Positions 9,327 to 17,899 are shown, counted from the stretch's first letter. The stretch is 64,000 nt of DNA from Rhizobium jaguaris (GCF_003627755.1 NZ_CP032694.1:3773501-3837500); one strand, 5' to 3'. A program made the numbers and translations. Notes: a model not told the origin generated them from the sequence alone.

Positions 9327-9527
9327 GTCACAGTGCGTGGATCGTCTTAACTCGCCTCCATCGCGAGAACAAACGAGAGGCAAACACCACGGCGCCCGCC
9401 GAGAAATTCATCGTCCTACTGCACAAAAAGAACCATTTCCGTCGCTACCCTCCTCCCCAATTTAGCTGCAATCCCTCGTTTAAACCCTTGGCTCATCACA
9501 TCCGTCTGAGCCGGGAGCAAAACCTTA

Positions 9528-10592
9528 ATGTCGAAACTACGCGTAGCCGTTCTGTTTGGCGGTCAGTCCAGCGAGCATGAGGTTTCCATCATGTCGGCCG
9601 GCAATGTCATCAAGGCGATCGATGGCGGGAAATATGAGATCGTGCCGATCCTGATCGATCGGGCGGGGCGCTGGCTGCTGGTTGAGGAAAAGGGCGGCGT
9701 GCTGCCTGAGCCGATTGCCTATGCAGGCACGGAAGTCTGCCTGGCTCCGGGCGGCAAGGGGCGCCTCATGGCGCTGGACGGCGCAGGTGCGCGCGAATTG
9801 CCTGATATCGACGTGCTGTTTCCGGTGCTGCATGGGCTCAACGGCGAGGATGGCTCCATTCAGGGCCTTGCCCAGATCGTCGGCGTGCCCCTCGTCGGCT
9901 GCGGCATTCTGGGGTCTGCGAACGCGATCGACAAGGATATGGCAAAGCGCCTGCTGCGCGAGGCCGGGCTGCCGGTCGCGCGCTCCGTCACGCTTACGCG
10001 CGGCGATATCAAGAGCTTCGATGAGATCGTGAGCGCGCTCGGCTCGCCGGTCTTCGTCAAGCCCACCCGTCAGGGATCGTCGGTCGGGGTCAGCAAGGTG
10101 CATGATGCCGGCCAGTTCGAGAGCGCGCTTGCCGAGGCCTTCCGGCATGACCGCAAGGTGCTGGTCGAGGAATTCGTCCGCGCCCGGGAAATCGAATGCG
10201 CGGTGCTGGAACAGCTGGACGGTACGCTCTTCGTCTCCGTGCCGGGCGAGATCGCAACTGCGGCGACGCACGGCTTCTATTCCTACGAGGCGAAATATCT
10301 CGATCAGGACGGCGCCGTGATCACCGTGCCCGCGGATATTCCCGCCGAGACGGCCGAGGTGCTGAAGCGCATGGCCGCCGAAGGCTTCCGCGCGCTTGGA
10401 TGCGAAGGCCTGGCGCGCGTCGATTTCTTCGTGAGGCCGGATTTGAGCGTCGTCATCAACGAGATCAACACCATGCCCGGCTTCACCAATATCAGCATGT
10501 ATCCCAAGGCCATGGGCGCATCCGGCATTTCCTATCCGGAACTCGTCGACCGGCTGATCGAGCATGGGCTTGTCAGGGCGCGGCAGGCTTAA
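9528..10592 (+). CDS. ddl: D-alanine--D-alanine ligase
   Basis: A 354-aa ATP-grasp enzyme that joins two D-Ala for peptidoglycan synthesis. The D-Ala1 site Glu is E16 in SSEHEVS. K178 followed by PTRQGSSVGV is the ATP-binding loop, YSYEAKY (251-257) the flexible omega-loop, and R297/D299 with NEINTMPGFT (311-320) the catalytic and metal-binding end. Tyr in the omega-loop favours D-Ala-D-Ala over D-Ala-D-Lac products. It is the longer DdlA-like form. It stands apart from the main mur/fts cluster, and an upstream AT-rich leader suggests its own promoter. Confidence 0.95.
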   Translation: MSKLRVAVLFGGQSSEHEVSIMSAGNVIKAIDGGKYEIVPILIDRAGRWLLVEEKGGVLPEPIAYAGTEVCLAPGGKGRLMALDGAGARELPDIDVLFPVLHGLNGEDGSIQGLAQIVGVPLVGCGILGSANAIDKDMAKRLLREAGLPVARSVTLTRGDIKSFDEIVSALGSPVFVKPTRQGSSVGVSKVHDAGQFESALAEAFRHDRKVLVEEFVRAREIECAVLEQLDGTLFVSVPGEIATAATHGFYSYEAKYLDQDGAVITVPADIPAETAEVLKRMAAEGFRALGCEGLARVDFFVRPDLSVVINEINTMPGFTNISMYPKAMGASGISYPELVDRLIEHGLVRARQA

Positions 10593-10598
10593 ACCCAA

Positions 10599-10622
10599 GG
10601 GCGGCAGAGATTCAGGCCGCCC
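10599..10622. terminator. convergent hairpin after ddl
   Basis: Arms GGGCGGC (10599-10605) and GCCGCCC (10616-10622) form a perfect 7-bp GC stem with a 10-nt loop between the convergent ends of ddl and the 10637 gene. The T-run is weak on both sides, so intrinsic termination is plausible rather than certain. Confidence 0.5.
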
Positions 10623-10636
10623 ATTCCGTCTTCCCG

Positions 10637-10984
10637 TCAGACCTTTTCCGTCTTCTTGGTCTTGACCTTCGACTCCGCCGGCGCATCGGGTGTCGGCGCC
10701 AGCAGCTTTCTGAGCGAGGCGATCTTGTCCTTCACCAACGGACGGAAGCGGCTGGCGCGGTAGGGCATATCGGCGGCACCATAACCCTCGGGGCCATCGT
10801 CGTTGCCGCGATGGATCTCCTCGAGCTTCACGCCGATGAACGTGCCGTCGACATAATGCGTATATTCGCCGACCCAGCGGATCGTGTAGATCGTCCCCTT
10901 GCGGATCAATTGGTCGATGCTGACATGCTTGAACGTGTCATCGATGCAAACGACCTTCTGGCCCACATGGAAATCGTAGCTCAC
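10637..10984 (-). CDS. hypothetical protein, SH3-like fold possible
   Basis: A 115-aa cytoplasmic protein. The N-terminal two thirds, from FHVGQKVVCIDD through GTIYTIRWVGEY to GVKLEEI, has the pattern of a small beta-barrel of the SH3/KOW type. The C-terminus is Lys-rich (KVKTKKTEKV). The start is GTG at 10984 preceded by AAGGAG at ideal spacing; a longer frame to 11170 lacks a ribosome site. The family occurs in rhizobia and in phage-like contexts, but I know no assigned function. It converges on ddl and shows no operon partner. Confidence 0.7.
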   Translation of the reverse strand: MSYDFHVGQKVVCIDDTFKHVSIDQLIRKGTIYTIRWVGEYTHYVDGTFIGVKLEEIHRGNDDGPEGYGAADMPYRASRFRPLVKDKIASLRKLLAPTPDAPAESKVKTKKTEKV

Positions 10985-11255
10985 TCTGTTCTCCTTGGAT
11001 CGACAGGGACCACCATGCCCCATCGCCGGGACGCGAGCATAGCCGCATATCAGCTTGCGAGTAAACGTGGCGAATGCCGCAGCGCGGATCTGCGGCGCTG
11101 CGAAGGGCGACGAAGCGAACGTCGGCAAGCCTCGGCGAAGGCCGAAGACTGCACGCTGTTCATTGCCCAATGGCTACCGGCGCGCGGACCGATTCTTTGG
11201 TGCGACGTCCGTCGCGCTCCGCGACAGGGCAGCAACCTTCAAGGCCTCCAACGAG

Positions 11256-11726
11256 CTATTGCGACTTTTGAGGATCGTCTGCCGGATTGATATATTTGAT
11301 CCCCCAGGGGCCATTGGTGGTGATCTGGAGGACAGTCTCCTCGTTAAAGTAAACGAAATGCGCCGTGCCGGGCGGCAGCGCGAAGAAACTGCCCGCAGGC
11401 AGTGGCTTGGTGGCGCTCCGATCGGCGGTCTTGCCCATTCCAAAATTGGTCGTCCCCGATATCACCGTGACCACCTCATCCCCAGGATGCGTGTGCGGTG
11501 GGATCGCGTAGCCGGCTGGCACTTTGAGCCGTAGGGCAAATAAACCTTTCTTCGTGGGATCGCCGAACAAGACCGCCGCTTGTGCTCCGGCAGGAAGCAC
11601 TTTGGGGGCTGGGCCCCACTTGACATCATTGGGAACCACCAGTGTATGTGCCTGCTCTGCCAAGGCAAAGGAAGCGATTCCACAAAATCCGATCCAGCCG
11701 ATTGCAAGTATCGACGCGATTTTCAT
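11256..11726 (-). CDS. secreted cupin-domain protein
   Basis: A 156-aa single-domain cupin with a Sec signal peptide (residues 1-23, cut after ALA-EQ), so it acts in the periplasm. The metal-binding cupin motif 1 reads PPHTHPGDEVVTVISG, with two His and a Glu, and motif 2 includes PPGTAHFVYF with a His. Many cupins bind Mn or Fe and act as oxidases, isomerases or sensors; the substrate is not visible. The ATG at 11726 follows GGGAGG at good spacing. It is monocistronic, divergent from the DUF1537 kinase. Confidence 0.85.
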   Translation of the reverse strand: MKIASILAIGWIGFCGIASFALAEQAHTLVVPNDVKWGPAPKVLPAGAQAAVLFGDPTKKGLFALRLKVPAGYAIPPHTHPGDEVVTVISGTTNFGMGKTADRSATKPLPAGSFFALPPGTAHFVYFNEETVLQITTNGPWGIKYINPADDPQKSQ

Positions 11727-11977
11727 GACAACCTCCCTGTGTCGCCGGGCCTTCCGCCTCGGCTGCACGCTGGGGCAGGCTCGCGAACAGTTCAGAATAA
11801 GTCCGCCTACCATTCCGAGCAAGGTTCCCCTGGGTCATCCAATCGGATTACGGGCCCATTCGACTTGACAACTCCCCCATAATTTAAAGACTGCACCCAC
11901 CCAAATCGGCACACCGGAACGTCATTCCCATGCTTATCTCCACCGCATCCCGAGCCCTTTGGAGGCGATGATCGCTC

Positions 11978-13180
11978 ATGCCCACCCTCCGCCTCATTGC
12001 TGACGATCTGACCGGCGCGCTTGACACGGCGGTCGAATTCGTCGGCGTCTATGGGCCGATCGAGGTACAGCGGGAAGATGCACTTCCGGTAAGCCTGCCG
12101 GATTGTCTCGCCATCGATAGCGGCACCCGCGAGAAATCGGCAGCCGAAGCAGCTGCTATCGTCGGCGGCCTCGCGCCGCTGCTCGAGGGCGCCGATCTTG
12201 CCTTCAAGAAGGTGGATAGCCTGTTTCGCGGGCCTTGGGCAGCGGAACTCGCAGCCTGCTTTCGGCTCGGCCACTGGCGGCATTGCATTCTGGCGCCGGC
12301 CTTTCCGCATCACGGGCGGCACACAAGGGGCGGTCGGCAGGTGCTTTTTGCCGGCAACGACGCCTGGCGCGATGTCAGCGGCGACCTGGCCGCTCAACTG
12401 AGAGCGGAAGGATTGCCGGCCTTCAGCACAGCGCTCAGTGAGCACCCTGCCGATGCCGTAACATCCATACCGGAAGGCATCCATGTTTTCGATGCCCATT
12501 CGGACGACGACCTGGACGCCGTCATCGCGTGGGTTTCATCCGAGCTGCCGGGACCGGTCCTTTGGAGCGGCACCGGCGGGCTGGCTCGGGCACTAGCGCG
12601 GAATATCGATCTGGCAACGCGTCATCAATCTCATCCTGGAAAGCGCGCGGGCGAAGGGCGACCCGCGCGATCCGTGTCCGCCGTGCCTGTTTCGCGCCGG
12701 CTGCAGAGACCGGTGCTTGGCCTGTTTGGCTCGGACCAGCCGATCACGCTCGCGCAACTCCAGGCCTGCGGCCCCTATTGGCTGAAGCTTTCGGAAGGCG
12801 CGGATGCCGATACCGTCGATCGACAAATCCGGCAAAGCGGCGTCGCCATGGTCAGCGTCGATCTGCCGACAGGGCTCGAACGCGACGATGCGGCGAGGCG
12901 GATCGAGGCGACCTTCGCCGGCATAGCCAAGACACTGCCGGCTCCGGCCACGTTGATTGTCGCCGGTGGCGAAACCTTGCGAAATCTTTGCTCGGCGCTC
13001 GACGTCACAGCCCTCAGCATTACCGGCCAGGCCGCGCCAGGCCTGCCCCTCTCCACAATTGTCGGCGGTCCATGGCAAGGGACCACGGTGATCTCGAAGT
13101 CCGGCGCATTCGGGGGCCCGACCTTGTGGCGCGATCTGCTGAGTGAAAATGCTCTGATTGCCGGAGGAGAAGAACCATGA
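11978..13180 (+). CDS. four-carbon acid sugar kinase family protein (DUF1537)
   Basis: A 400-aa kinase of the OtnK/DtnK family, whose members phosphorylate tetronates such as threonate or erythronate at C4. Diagnostic features are ADDLTGA at residues 8-14, the substrate loop KKVDSLFRGPW and the C-terminal nucleotide-binding segment VGGPWQGTTVISKSGAFG. The usual partners (a PdxA2-type dehydrogenase, and an aldolase or decarboxylase) are absent here. Immediately downstream a start codon with a ribosome site runs into a repeat element, which suggests a lost partner gene. The sugar ABC transporter further downstream may import its substrate. Confidence 0.87.
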   Translation: MPTLRLIADDLTGALDTAVEFVGVYGPIEVQREDALPVSLPDCLAIDSGTREKSAAEAAAIVGGLAPLLEGADLAFKKVDSLFRGPWAAELAACFRLGHWRHCILAPAFPHHGRHTRGGRQVLFAGNDAWRDVSGDLAAQLRAEGLPAFSTALSEHPADAVTSIPEGIHVFDAHSDDDLDAVIAWVSSELPGPVLWSGTGGLARALARNIDLATRHQSHPGKRAGEGRPARSVSAVPVSRRLQRPVLGLFGSDQPITLAQLQACGPYWLKLSEGADADTVDRQIRQSGVAMVSVDLPTGLERDDAARRIEATFAGIAKTLPAPATLIVAGGETLRNLCSALDVTALSITGQAAPGLPLSTIVGGPWQGTTVISKSGAFGGPTLWRDLLSENALIAGGEEP

Positions 13181-13266
13181 CGCGGCAACGGGAGGGTGAG
13201 GCGGCCCTATCCCGCCCTTGGCGGGCGGGAAAGCAATTTCACTGGTTTAGGAATTGCGATATCTGA
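13177..13266 (+). pseudogene. 29-codon remnant reading into repeat element
   Basis: An ATG at 13177 overlaps the DUF1537 stop (ATGA) and has GGAGGAGAAG at ideal spacing, as a coupled downstream gene would. After about seven codons the frame enters the left inverted repeat of the 13196 element and stops at 13266 within it. The simplest reading is that a partner gene was cut off by insertion of the repeat or by a deletion bordered by it. It may instead be a chance ATG. Confidence 0.4.
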
Positions 13267-13475
13267 ACCTCTATTCGCTCAATAGCTTGGCGCAATTTCT
13301 AAGCCATTGAAATTGCAAGGGCGGGGGTCCGTTACTTGCTCATTCTTGAGACCGAGCGCCCCTGCCTACCCCCTCTCTTGCAAAATCTAGCACTTAGCCT
13401 CACGGCTAAATACTGATTTTGCTTTCTCGCCCGCCGAGGGCGAGATAGGCCAAGCGCTTGTCGCATCTCCCTCAC
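13196..13475. repeat. structured intergenic repeat, family A, copy 1
   Basis: About 280 bp bounded by imperfect inverted repeats: GTGAGGCGG and then CCCTTGGCGGGCGGGAAAGC on the left, matched on the right by the complement of GCTTTCTCGCCCGCCGAGGG and CTCCCTCAC. Inside are two further stems. GCAATTTCACTGGTTTAGG pairs with the GCAATTTCTAAGCCATTGAA region at 13289-13316, and CAAAATC (13381-13387) pairs with GATTTTG (near 13417) around a loop holding the smaller stem TTAGCC/GGCTAA. A second copy with the same plan is at 50781-51057. No transposase or coding frame lies inside. It resembles a MITE or a structured RNA element. Confidence 0.85.
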
Positions 13476-13568
13476 CTATTCAAATAAAAACAAGCCCGTA
13501 TCCCCGCCGCAAATGAATCCCCTGACATCATTGACATCTGCGGCAACCCGCACCAATATTTAATTCGT

Positions 13569-13590
13569 TATGAACTAGAGGAAGTTCATA
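13569..13590. promoter_or_regulatory. operator-like inverted repeat before sugar ABC operon
   Basis: Perfect 8-bp arms TATGAACT and AGTTCATA with a 6-nt spacer, 61 bp upstream of the first permease start. A TTGACA at 13531-13536 with AATATT 18 bp further could be the promoter, placing the palindrome just downstream of the transcription start, a typical repressor position. No regulator gene is adjacent, so the cognate protein must be encoded elsewhere. Confidence 0.55.
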
Positions 13591-13650
13591 TAAAAACAGG
13601 TATCGCAAGCTTTCTGGGAGTGAGCGGGCGGCGACCTGGGGAGGAGGCTC

Positions 13651-14529
13651 ATGGGAATCCGGTGGAGCCGTGTCACGCCGCATCTGGCCGTCGCGCCGGC
13701 GGCCTTGATGACGCTCGTATTCTTTATCGGCGCCATTGCCTGGACGGTCTATCTGTCCTTCACGGCAAGCCGACGCTTTCCCGACTACGAACTGGTCGGC
13801 TGGAAACAATATTGGCGGCTGTTTCATGATGCCTCGTGGCTGTTATCGCTGCAAAACCTGGTGATCTTCGCGATCGGCAGCCTGTTTTCCATCATCCTTG
13901 GCTTCATCCTGGCCGCGATGATCGACAAGGAAGTGCACGGCGAAGGCATCTTCCGTACCATCTTTCTCTATCCGCTCGCCATATCGCTGATCGTCACCGG
14001 CCTCGTCTGGCGCTGGCTGTTCAATCCAGGCCTCGGCGTCGAAAACGTGCTGCATTCACTCGGCTGGCAAAGCGCCTCGTTCAACTGGCTGGCGAGCCAG
14101 GACACCGTCATGTTCGGCGTCATTCTCGCCGCCGTTTGGCAGTCGACCGGCTTCTTCATGGCGCTGATGCTGTCTGGACTGAAATCGATCAATACCGAGA
14201 TCTGGCAGGCCGCCCGCCTCGACGGCGTGCCCTTCTGGCGGCTCTATATAGAAGTCATCATCCCGATGATGAAGCTCACCTTTTTCACCTGCATCATCCT
14301 GCTCTGCATCGGCGTGGTGAAGGCCTATGACATCATCGTCGCGATGACCAATGCCGGCCCCGGCGGCGCCTCGATCATGCCCGCCTATTTCGTCATCGAC
14401 GCCTATTGGCAGAAACAGAATCTCGGCTACGCCTCGGCCGGCGCCACGATCATGCTGCTGACCACGCTCGTCCTGTTCCTGCCGCTGGTCTTGGTAACGG
14501 TCTGGAGACAGAAGAGGAGCGCGACATGA
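13651..14529 (+). CDS. sugar ABC transporter permease (MalF/UgpA type)
   Basis: A 292-aa inner-membrane protein with six predicted helices and the binding-protein-dependent permease signature: the EAA loop is EIWQAARLDGVPFWRLYIEVIIPMM, which docks the ATPase. Members pair with a MalG-type permease to form the sugar channel. The ATG at 13651 follows GGGAGGAGG. Its stop overlaps the next start as ATGA, so the two permeases are made in equal amounts. The gene order permease-permease-ATPase-binding protein is less usual than binding protein first. The substrate is unknown; an acid sugar is possible given the kinase upstream. Confidence 0.92.
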   Translation: MGIRWSRVTPHLAVAPAALMTLVFFIGAIAWTVYLSFTASRRFPDYELVGWKQYWRLFHDASWLLSLQNLVIFAIGSLFSIILGFILAAMIDKEVHGEGIFRTIFLYPLAISLIVTGLVWRWLFNPGLGVENVLHSLGWQSASFNWLASQDTVMFGVILAAVWQSTGFFMALMLSGLKSINTEIWQAARLDGVPFWRLYIEVIIPMMKLTFFTCIILLCIGVVKAYDIIVAMTNAGPGGASIMPAYFVIDAYWQKQNLGYASAGATIMLLTTLVLFLPLVLVTVWRQKRSAT

Positions 14530-15440
14530 CGGCGATCAGTTCCAATGCCGGCACGTCGGCCCCCTCCGCCGTCAAGGCGCGGCGGCGGCCCTTGATCCGG
14601 CCGAGCCGCGTCGTGATCTTCGTCTTCCTGCTGATGGCGGCCGCCTTCTTCGCCGTGCCGCTCTATGTCGTCATCGTCACCTCGTTCAAGACGATGGATC
14701 AGATCCGCCTCGGGCAGATCTTTTCCCTGCCCTCGCCCTGGACCACGGAAGCCTGGTCCTATGCCTGGACACAGGCCTGTTCCGGCATGAACTGCAACGG
14801 CGTGCGCGTCGGCTTCGTCAATTCGCTCTATATTCTGGCGCCGAGCCTGGTACTGACGATCTCGCTTTCGATCGTCACCGGCTATGGCCTGGCGCTCTGG
14901 AACGTCAAATGGGCGAATGGCTTCCTGTTCGTGCTGTTCATCTGCGCCTTCGTGCCGTTCCAGATCATCATGTACCCGCTGATCAAGATCGCCGGCGGCC
15001 TGCATATCTATGGCACCACCTTCGGCATCGCCGTCATTCACAGCGTCCTGTCTCTACCCTTTCTGACGCTGATCTTCCGCAATTATTTCCGCGGCCTGCC
15101 GCCGCAGATCATCGCGGCGGCGATGATCGATTCCGGCTCCTTCTGGCGCATCTTCTTCGAGATCGTCCTGCCGATGTCGGGCAATATCATGGTCGTCGTG
15201 CTGATCCTGATGATCACGGGCATCTGGAACGACTTCCTCGTCGGCCTCACCTTCGGCGCGCAGGACACGCAGCCGATGACGGTGGTGCTGAACAACATCA
15301 CCGTGACGACGACGGGCGCCAAGAACTACGCGGTCGACATGGCCTCGGCGCTGCTCACCGCCCTGCCCCCGCTCGTCATCTATTTCGTTCTCGGCAAATT
15401 CTTCGTCCAGGGCATCACCGCCGGCGCAATCAAGGGATAG
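14526..15440 (+). CDS. carbohydrate ABC transporter permease (MalG type)
   Basis: A 304-aa membrane permease, partner of the preceding gene. After a Pro/Arg-rich cytoplasmic start come six hydrophobic segments. The EAA loop is PPQIIAAAMIDSGSFWRIFFEIVLPMS, and the C-terminus FVQGITAGAIKG is typical of MalG-like subunits that touch the ATPase. The ATG at 14526 overlaps the previous stop by 4 nt. A short insert with CSGMNCNGVRVGFVN after the first helix is a periplasmic loop seen in glycoside-type transporters such as the trehalose/maltose class, though this does not fix specificity. Confidence 0.92.
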   Translation: MTAISSNAGTSAPSAVKARRRPLIRPSRVVIFVFLLMAAAFFAVPLYVVIVTSFKTMDQIRLGQIFSLPSPWTTEAWSYAWTQACSGMNCNGVRVGFVNSLYILAPSLVLTISLSIVTGYGLALWNVKWANGFLFVLFICAFVPFQIIMYPLIKIAGGLHIYGTTFGIAVIHSVLSLPFLTLIFRNYFRGLPPQIIAAAMIDSGSFWRIFFEIVLPMSGNIMVVVLILMITGIWNDFLVGLTFGAQDTQPMTVVLNNITVTTTGAKNYAVDMASALLTALPPLVIYFVLGKFFVQGITAGAIKG

Positions 15441-15444
15441 CGTA

Positions 15445-16548
15445 ATGCCGACCATTGCCTTCAATAATATCGTCAAGAAATTCGGCGCTCTCACCGTCAT
15501 CGAAAACCTCAACCTGGAGATCGGCGACGGCGAATTCCTCGTCCTGCTCGGCCCCTCCGGCTGCGGCAAGACGACCCTGCTCAATCTGCTGGCAGGACTT
15601 TTGGAGATCGACGGCGGCGAGATCAGGATCGGCGAGCGCGATGTCAGCTATCTCGATCCGAAGGACCGCGGCCTTGCCATGGTCTTCCAGTCCTATGCGC
15701 TCTATCCGACCAAGACCGTGCGCGGCAACATGAACTTCGGCCTTTCTTCGCGGGGCATTTCCAGGGAGGAGGCCGACAAGCGCATTGCCTGGGCTGCGAA
15801 GCTCCTGCAGATCGAGCACCTGCTCGACCGCAAGCCATCGCAACTATCAGGCGGTCAGCGCCAGCGCGTCGCCATCGGCCGGGCACTGGTGAAACAGTAC
15901 GGCGTCTGCCTGTTCGACGAGCCGCTCTCCAATCTCGACGCCAAGCTGCGCAACGAGATGCGCATCGAGATCAAGAAACTGCATAACCAGTTGAAGAACA
16001 CCGTCGTCTACGTCACCCACGATCAGGTCGAGGCCATGACGATGGCCACGAAGATCGCGGTCATGGACAAGGGCGTCATCCAGCAGTTCGGCACGCCGGA
16101 CCAGATCTACAACGAGCCCGCCAATCTCTTCGTCGCCGATTTCGTCGGTTCCCCGGCAATGAATGTGCTCAATTGCACGGTCAAGCAGAACGGTAGCGGC
16201 CTTGTCGCGGTCGATGAGCCGAACGCCGTCTCGATCAACCTCGATGCTTACAAATGGAAGAACAAGGGCGTGGCCGGCAGCGCGGTCAAGGTCGGCTTTC
16301 GCGCCGAGGATTTCTTCACGGAGCCGCATGAGGACGGCGGCGAGACCGTGCGATTCGACTGCCCCGTCGAATATTTCGAGAAGTCCGGCGCGGATGCCTT
16401 CGCGTTCCTGACGCTTGCCGGGCGGACGATCGCCGTTCGCATCGATGGCCGCAATGCCAATCGCTACCGTGGCCGCACGGATCTGCCGGTCTATCTGCCG
16501 CTCGACAAGCTGAATGTTTTCGACGCGCAGACGGGGCAGCGGCTTTGA
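15445..16548 (+). CDS. ABC transporter ATP-binding protein (UgpC/MsmK type)
   Basis: A 367-aa ATPase that energises the two permeases. The Walker A is GPSGCGKTT, the signature LSGGQRQRVAIGRAL, the Walker B VCLFDEPLSNLD and the switch His in YVTHDQVEAMT. The C-terminal third (after residue 235) is the OB-fold regulatory domain typical of CUT1 sugar importers. It starts 4 nt after the MalG-type gene. Unlike most UgpC proteins it keeps a Thr-Lys stretch (YALYPTKTVRGN) where PHMTV is usual, a family variant seen in other rhizobial systems. Confidence 0.93.
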   Translation: MPTIAFNNIVKKFGALTVIENLNLEIGDGEFLVLLGPSGCGKTTLLNLLAGLLEIDGGEIRIGERDVSYLDPKDRGLAMVFQSYALYPTKTVRGNMNFGLSSRGISREEADKRIAWAAKLLQIEHLLDRKPSQLSGGQRQRVAIGRALVKQYGVCLFDEPLSNLDAKLRNEMRIEIKKLHNQLKNTVVYVTHDQVEAMTMATKIAVMDKGVIQQFGTPDQIYNEPANLFVADFVGSPAMNVLNCTVKQNGSGLVAVDEPNAVSINLDAYKWKNKGVAGSAVKVGFRAEDFFTEPHEDGGETVRFDCPVEYFEKSGADAFAFLTLAGRTIAVRIDGRNANRYRGRTDLPVYLPLDKLNVFDAQTGQRL

Positions 16549-16592
16549 GGCCTCAAGTTTTCTGAAGACAATTCTGATGGGAGGAAGGAAGC

Positions 16593-17840
16593 ATGATGAA
16601 GTGGAAAGCTTTAGGTCTGGCCGCGGCGTTGCTGGCGGGCACGGTGCTTGGCGGCACGGCTTCGGCCGATGAGGTCGTCGTCTATCATACCTGGTCCAAA
16701 CCCTCCGAAATCGCCGCGCTCGGCGTATTGCGGGACGCCTGGGGCAAGGACGGACACCAGTGGAAGGACCTGTCGATCGCCCATGATTCCGGCGCCAATG
16801 TCAGCCTGATGAACATGATCACCGGCGGCAATCCGCCCGCGATCTTCATGAACTCCGATCCCGGCATCTATCGCGACCTGACCAAGCAGGGCCTCGGCGT
16901 GCCCCTGACGAAACTCTTCGACAGCATCGGCGCCACCAAGAACTTTCCGCCGGCCGTCCTGAAAAACATCACGGTCGACGGTGAGATCATGAAGGCGCCG
17001 GCGACGGTCCATATCGATGGCATGATCTACTACAACAAGCATGTCGCCGAAGCGACCGGCGTCGATCCCAAGTCCTGGAAATCCCTCGACGATCTCTTTG
17101 CTGATTTCGACAAAGTGAAAGCCAAGGGCTATATCCCGATCGCACAAGGGGGCGACCAGTTCCAGAAGGCCTACCTCCTGCAGGCAGTGATCGCCTCCGA
17201 GGAAGGCCCAGATATCTACAATCGCTTCTACGGCGAAAAACCCGACAAGAGCGTGATCGACACGCCGGAAATGCGCACCGCGCTGAAGCGCTTCCGCCAG
17301 ATCCAGCAGCATACCGATCCTGGCTCGCCCAATCGCCAATGGAACGACACGACCAACCTTGTCATCACCGGCAAGGCACTGCTGCAGATCCACGGCGACT
17401 GGATGAAGGGTGAATTCCTCGCCGCCAACCAGAAGCTCGGCACCGATTTCGACTGCATCAACATCCCCGGCACCAAGGCCGTGGTCGTGACGGTCGATGC
17501 CTGGGGCTTCCTCAACACCAATAATGCCGACACCGCCAAGGCGCAGGAGGACTTCGCCAAGCTCGACGTCGATCCGAAAATCAACGCCGCCTTCGTCTTG
17601 AAGAAGGGCGCAAGCCCGGTCCGCACCGATGTCGACACCTCCAATCTCGACGCCTGCAACAAGCTCGTCCTCGAAACGCTGAAGGACCCGAACAAGCAGG
17701 TCTCCAACCCCTTCAACACCGCCGATGCCGACTGGTATCGAACGATCTGGGAGCAGGCCGACAAATATTGGAGCGACCCGAACCGCACCGAGGACGATTT
17801 CGTCAAGGCGATGCAGGATGCCTATGATCAGATCTTCTGA
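16593..17840 (+). CDS. sugar ABC transporter substrate-binding protein
   Basis: A 415-aa periplasmic CUT1 binding protein. A Sec signal peptide (residues 1-25, cut near TASA-DE) precedes a mature chain beginning VVVYHTWSKPSE. The conserved ITGGNPPAIF and LLQIHGDWMKGEF segments are those of the glucose/mannose- and oligosaccharide-binding members. Two cysteines, in DFDCINIPG and DACNKLV, probably form the disulfide found in this group. It is the last gene of the operon, 44 nt after the ATPase, with a GGGAGGAAGG ribosome site that should give high expression, and a strong terminator follows. Confidence 0.93.
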   Translation: MMKWKALGLAAALLAGTVLGGTASADEVVVYHTWSKPSEIAALGVLRDAWGKDGHQWKDLSIAHDSGANVSLMNMITGGNPPAIFMNSDPGIYRDLTKQGLGVPLTKLFDSIGATKNFPPAVLKNITVDGEIMKAPATVHIDGMIYYNKHVAEATGVDPKSWKSLDDLFADFDKVKAKGYIPIAQGGDQFQKAYLLQAVIASEEGPDIYNRFYGEKPDKSVIDTPEMRTALKRFRQIQQHTDPGSPNRQWNDTTNLVITGKALLQIHGDWMKGEFLAANQKLGTDFDCINIPGTKAVVVTVDAWGFLNTNNADTAKAQEDFAKLDVDPKINAAFVLKKGASPVRTDVDTSNLDACNKLVLETLKDPNKQVSNPFNTADADWYRTIWEQADKYWSDPNRTEDDFVKAMQDAYDQIF

Positions 17841-17867
17841 TCGAGCTTGAGAAGCAATCGTATCTGA

Positions 17868-17899
17868 ACCCGGCGAGAGCGATTTCGCCGGGTATTTTT
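17868..17899 (+). terminator. Rho-independent terminator of sugar ABC operon
   Basis: A 9-bp perfect stem ACCCGGCGA/TCGCCGGGT with an 8-nt loop is followed directly by ATTTTTG. It lies 27 nt after the binding-protein stop. Confidence 0.88.

Noticed and set aside
6355..9527. Complete integrated element with attachment sites at tRNA-Thr
   Set aside because: No integrase gene and no second copy of the tRNA 3' end could be found up to ddl.
13590..14330. Alternative frames over the first sugar permease
   Set aside because: The frame at 13651 has the EAA loop and six helices; the others are compositionally odd and lack membrane segments.
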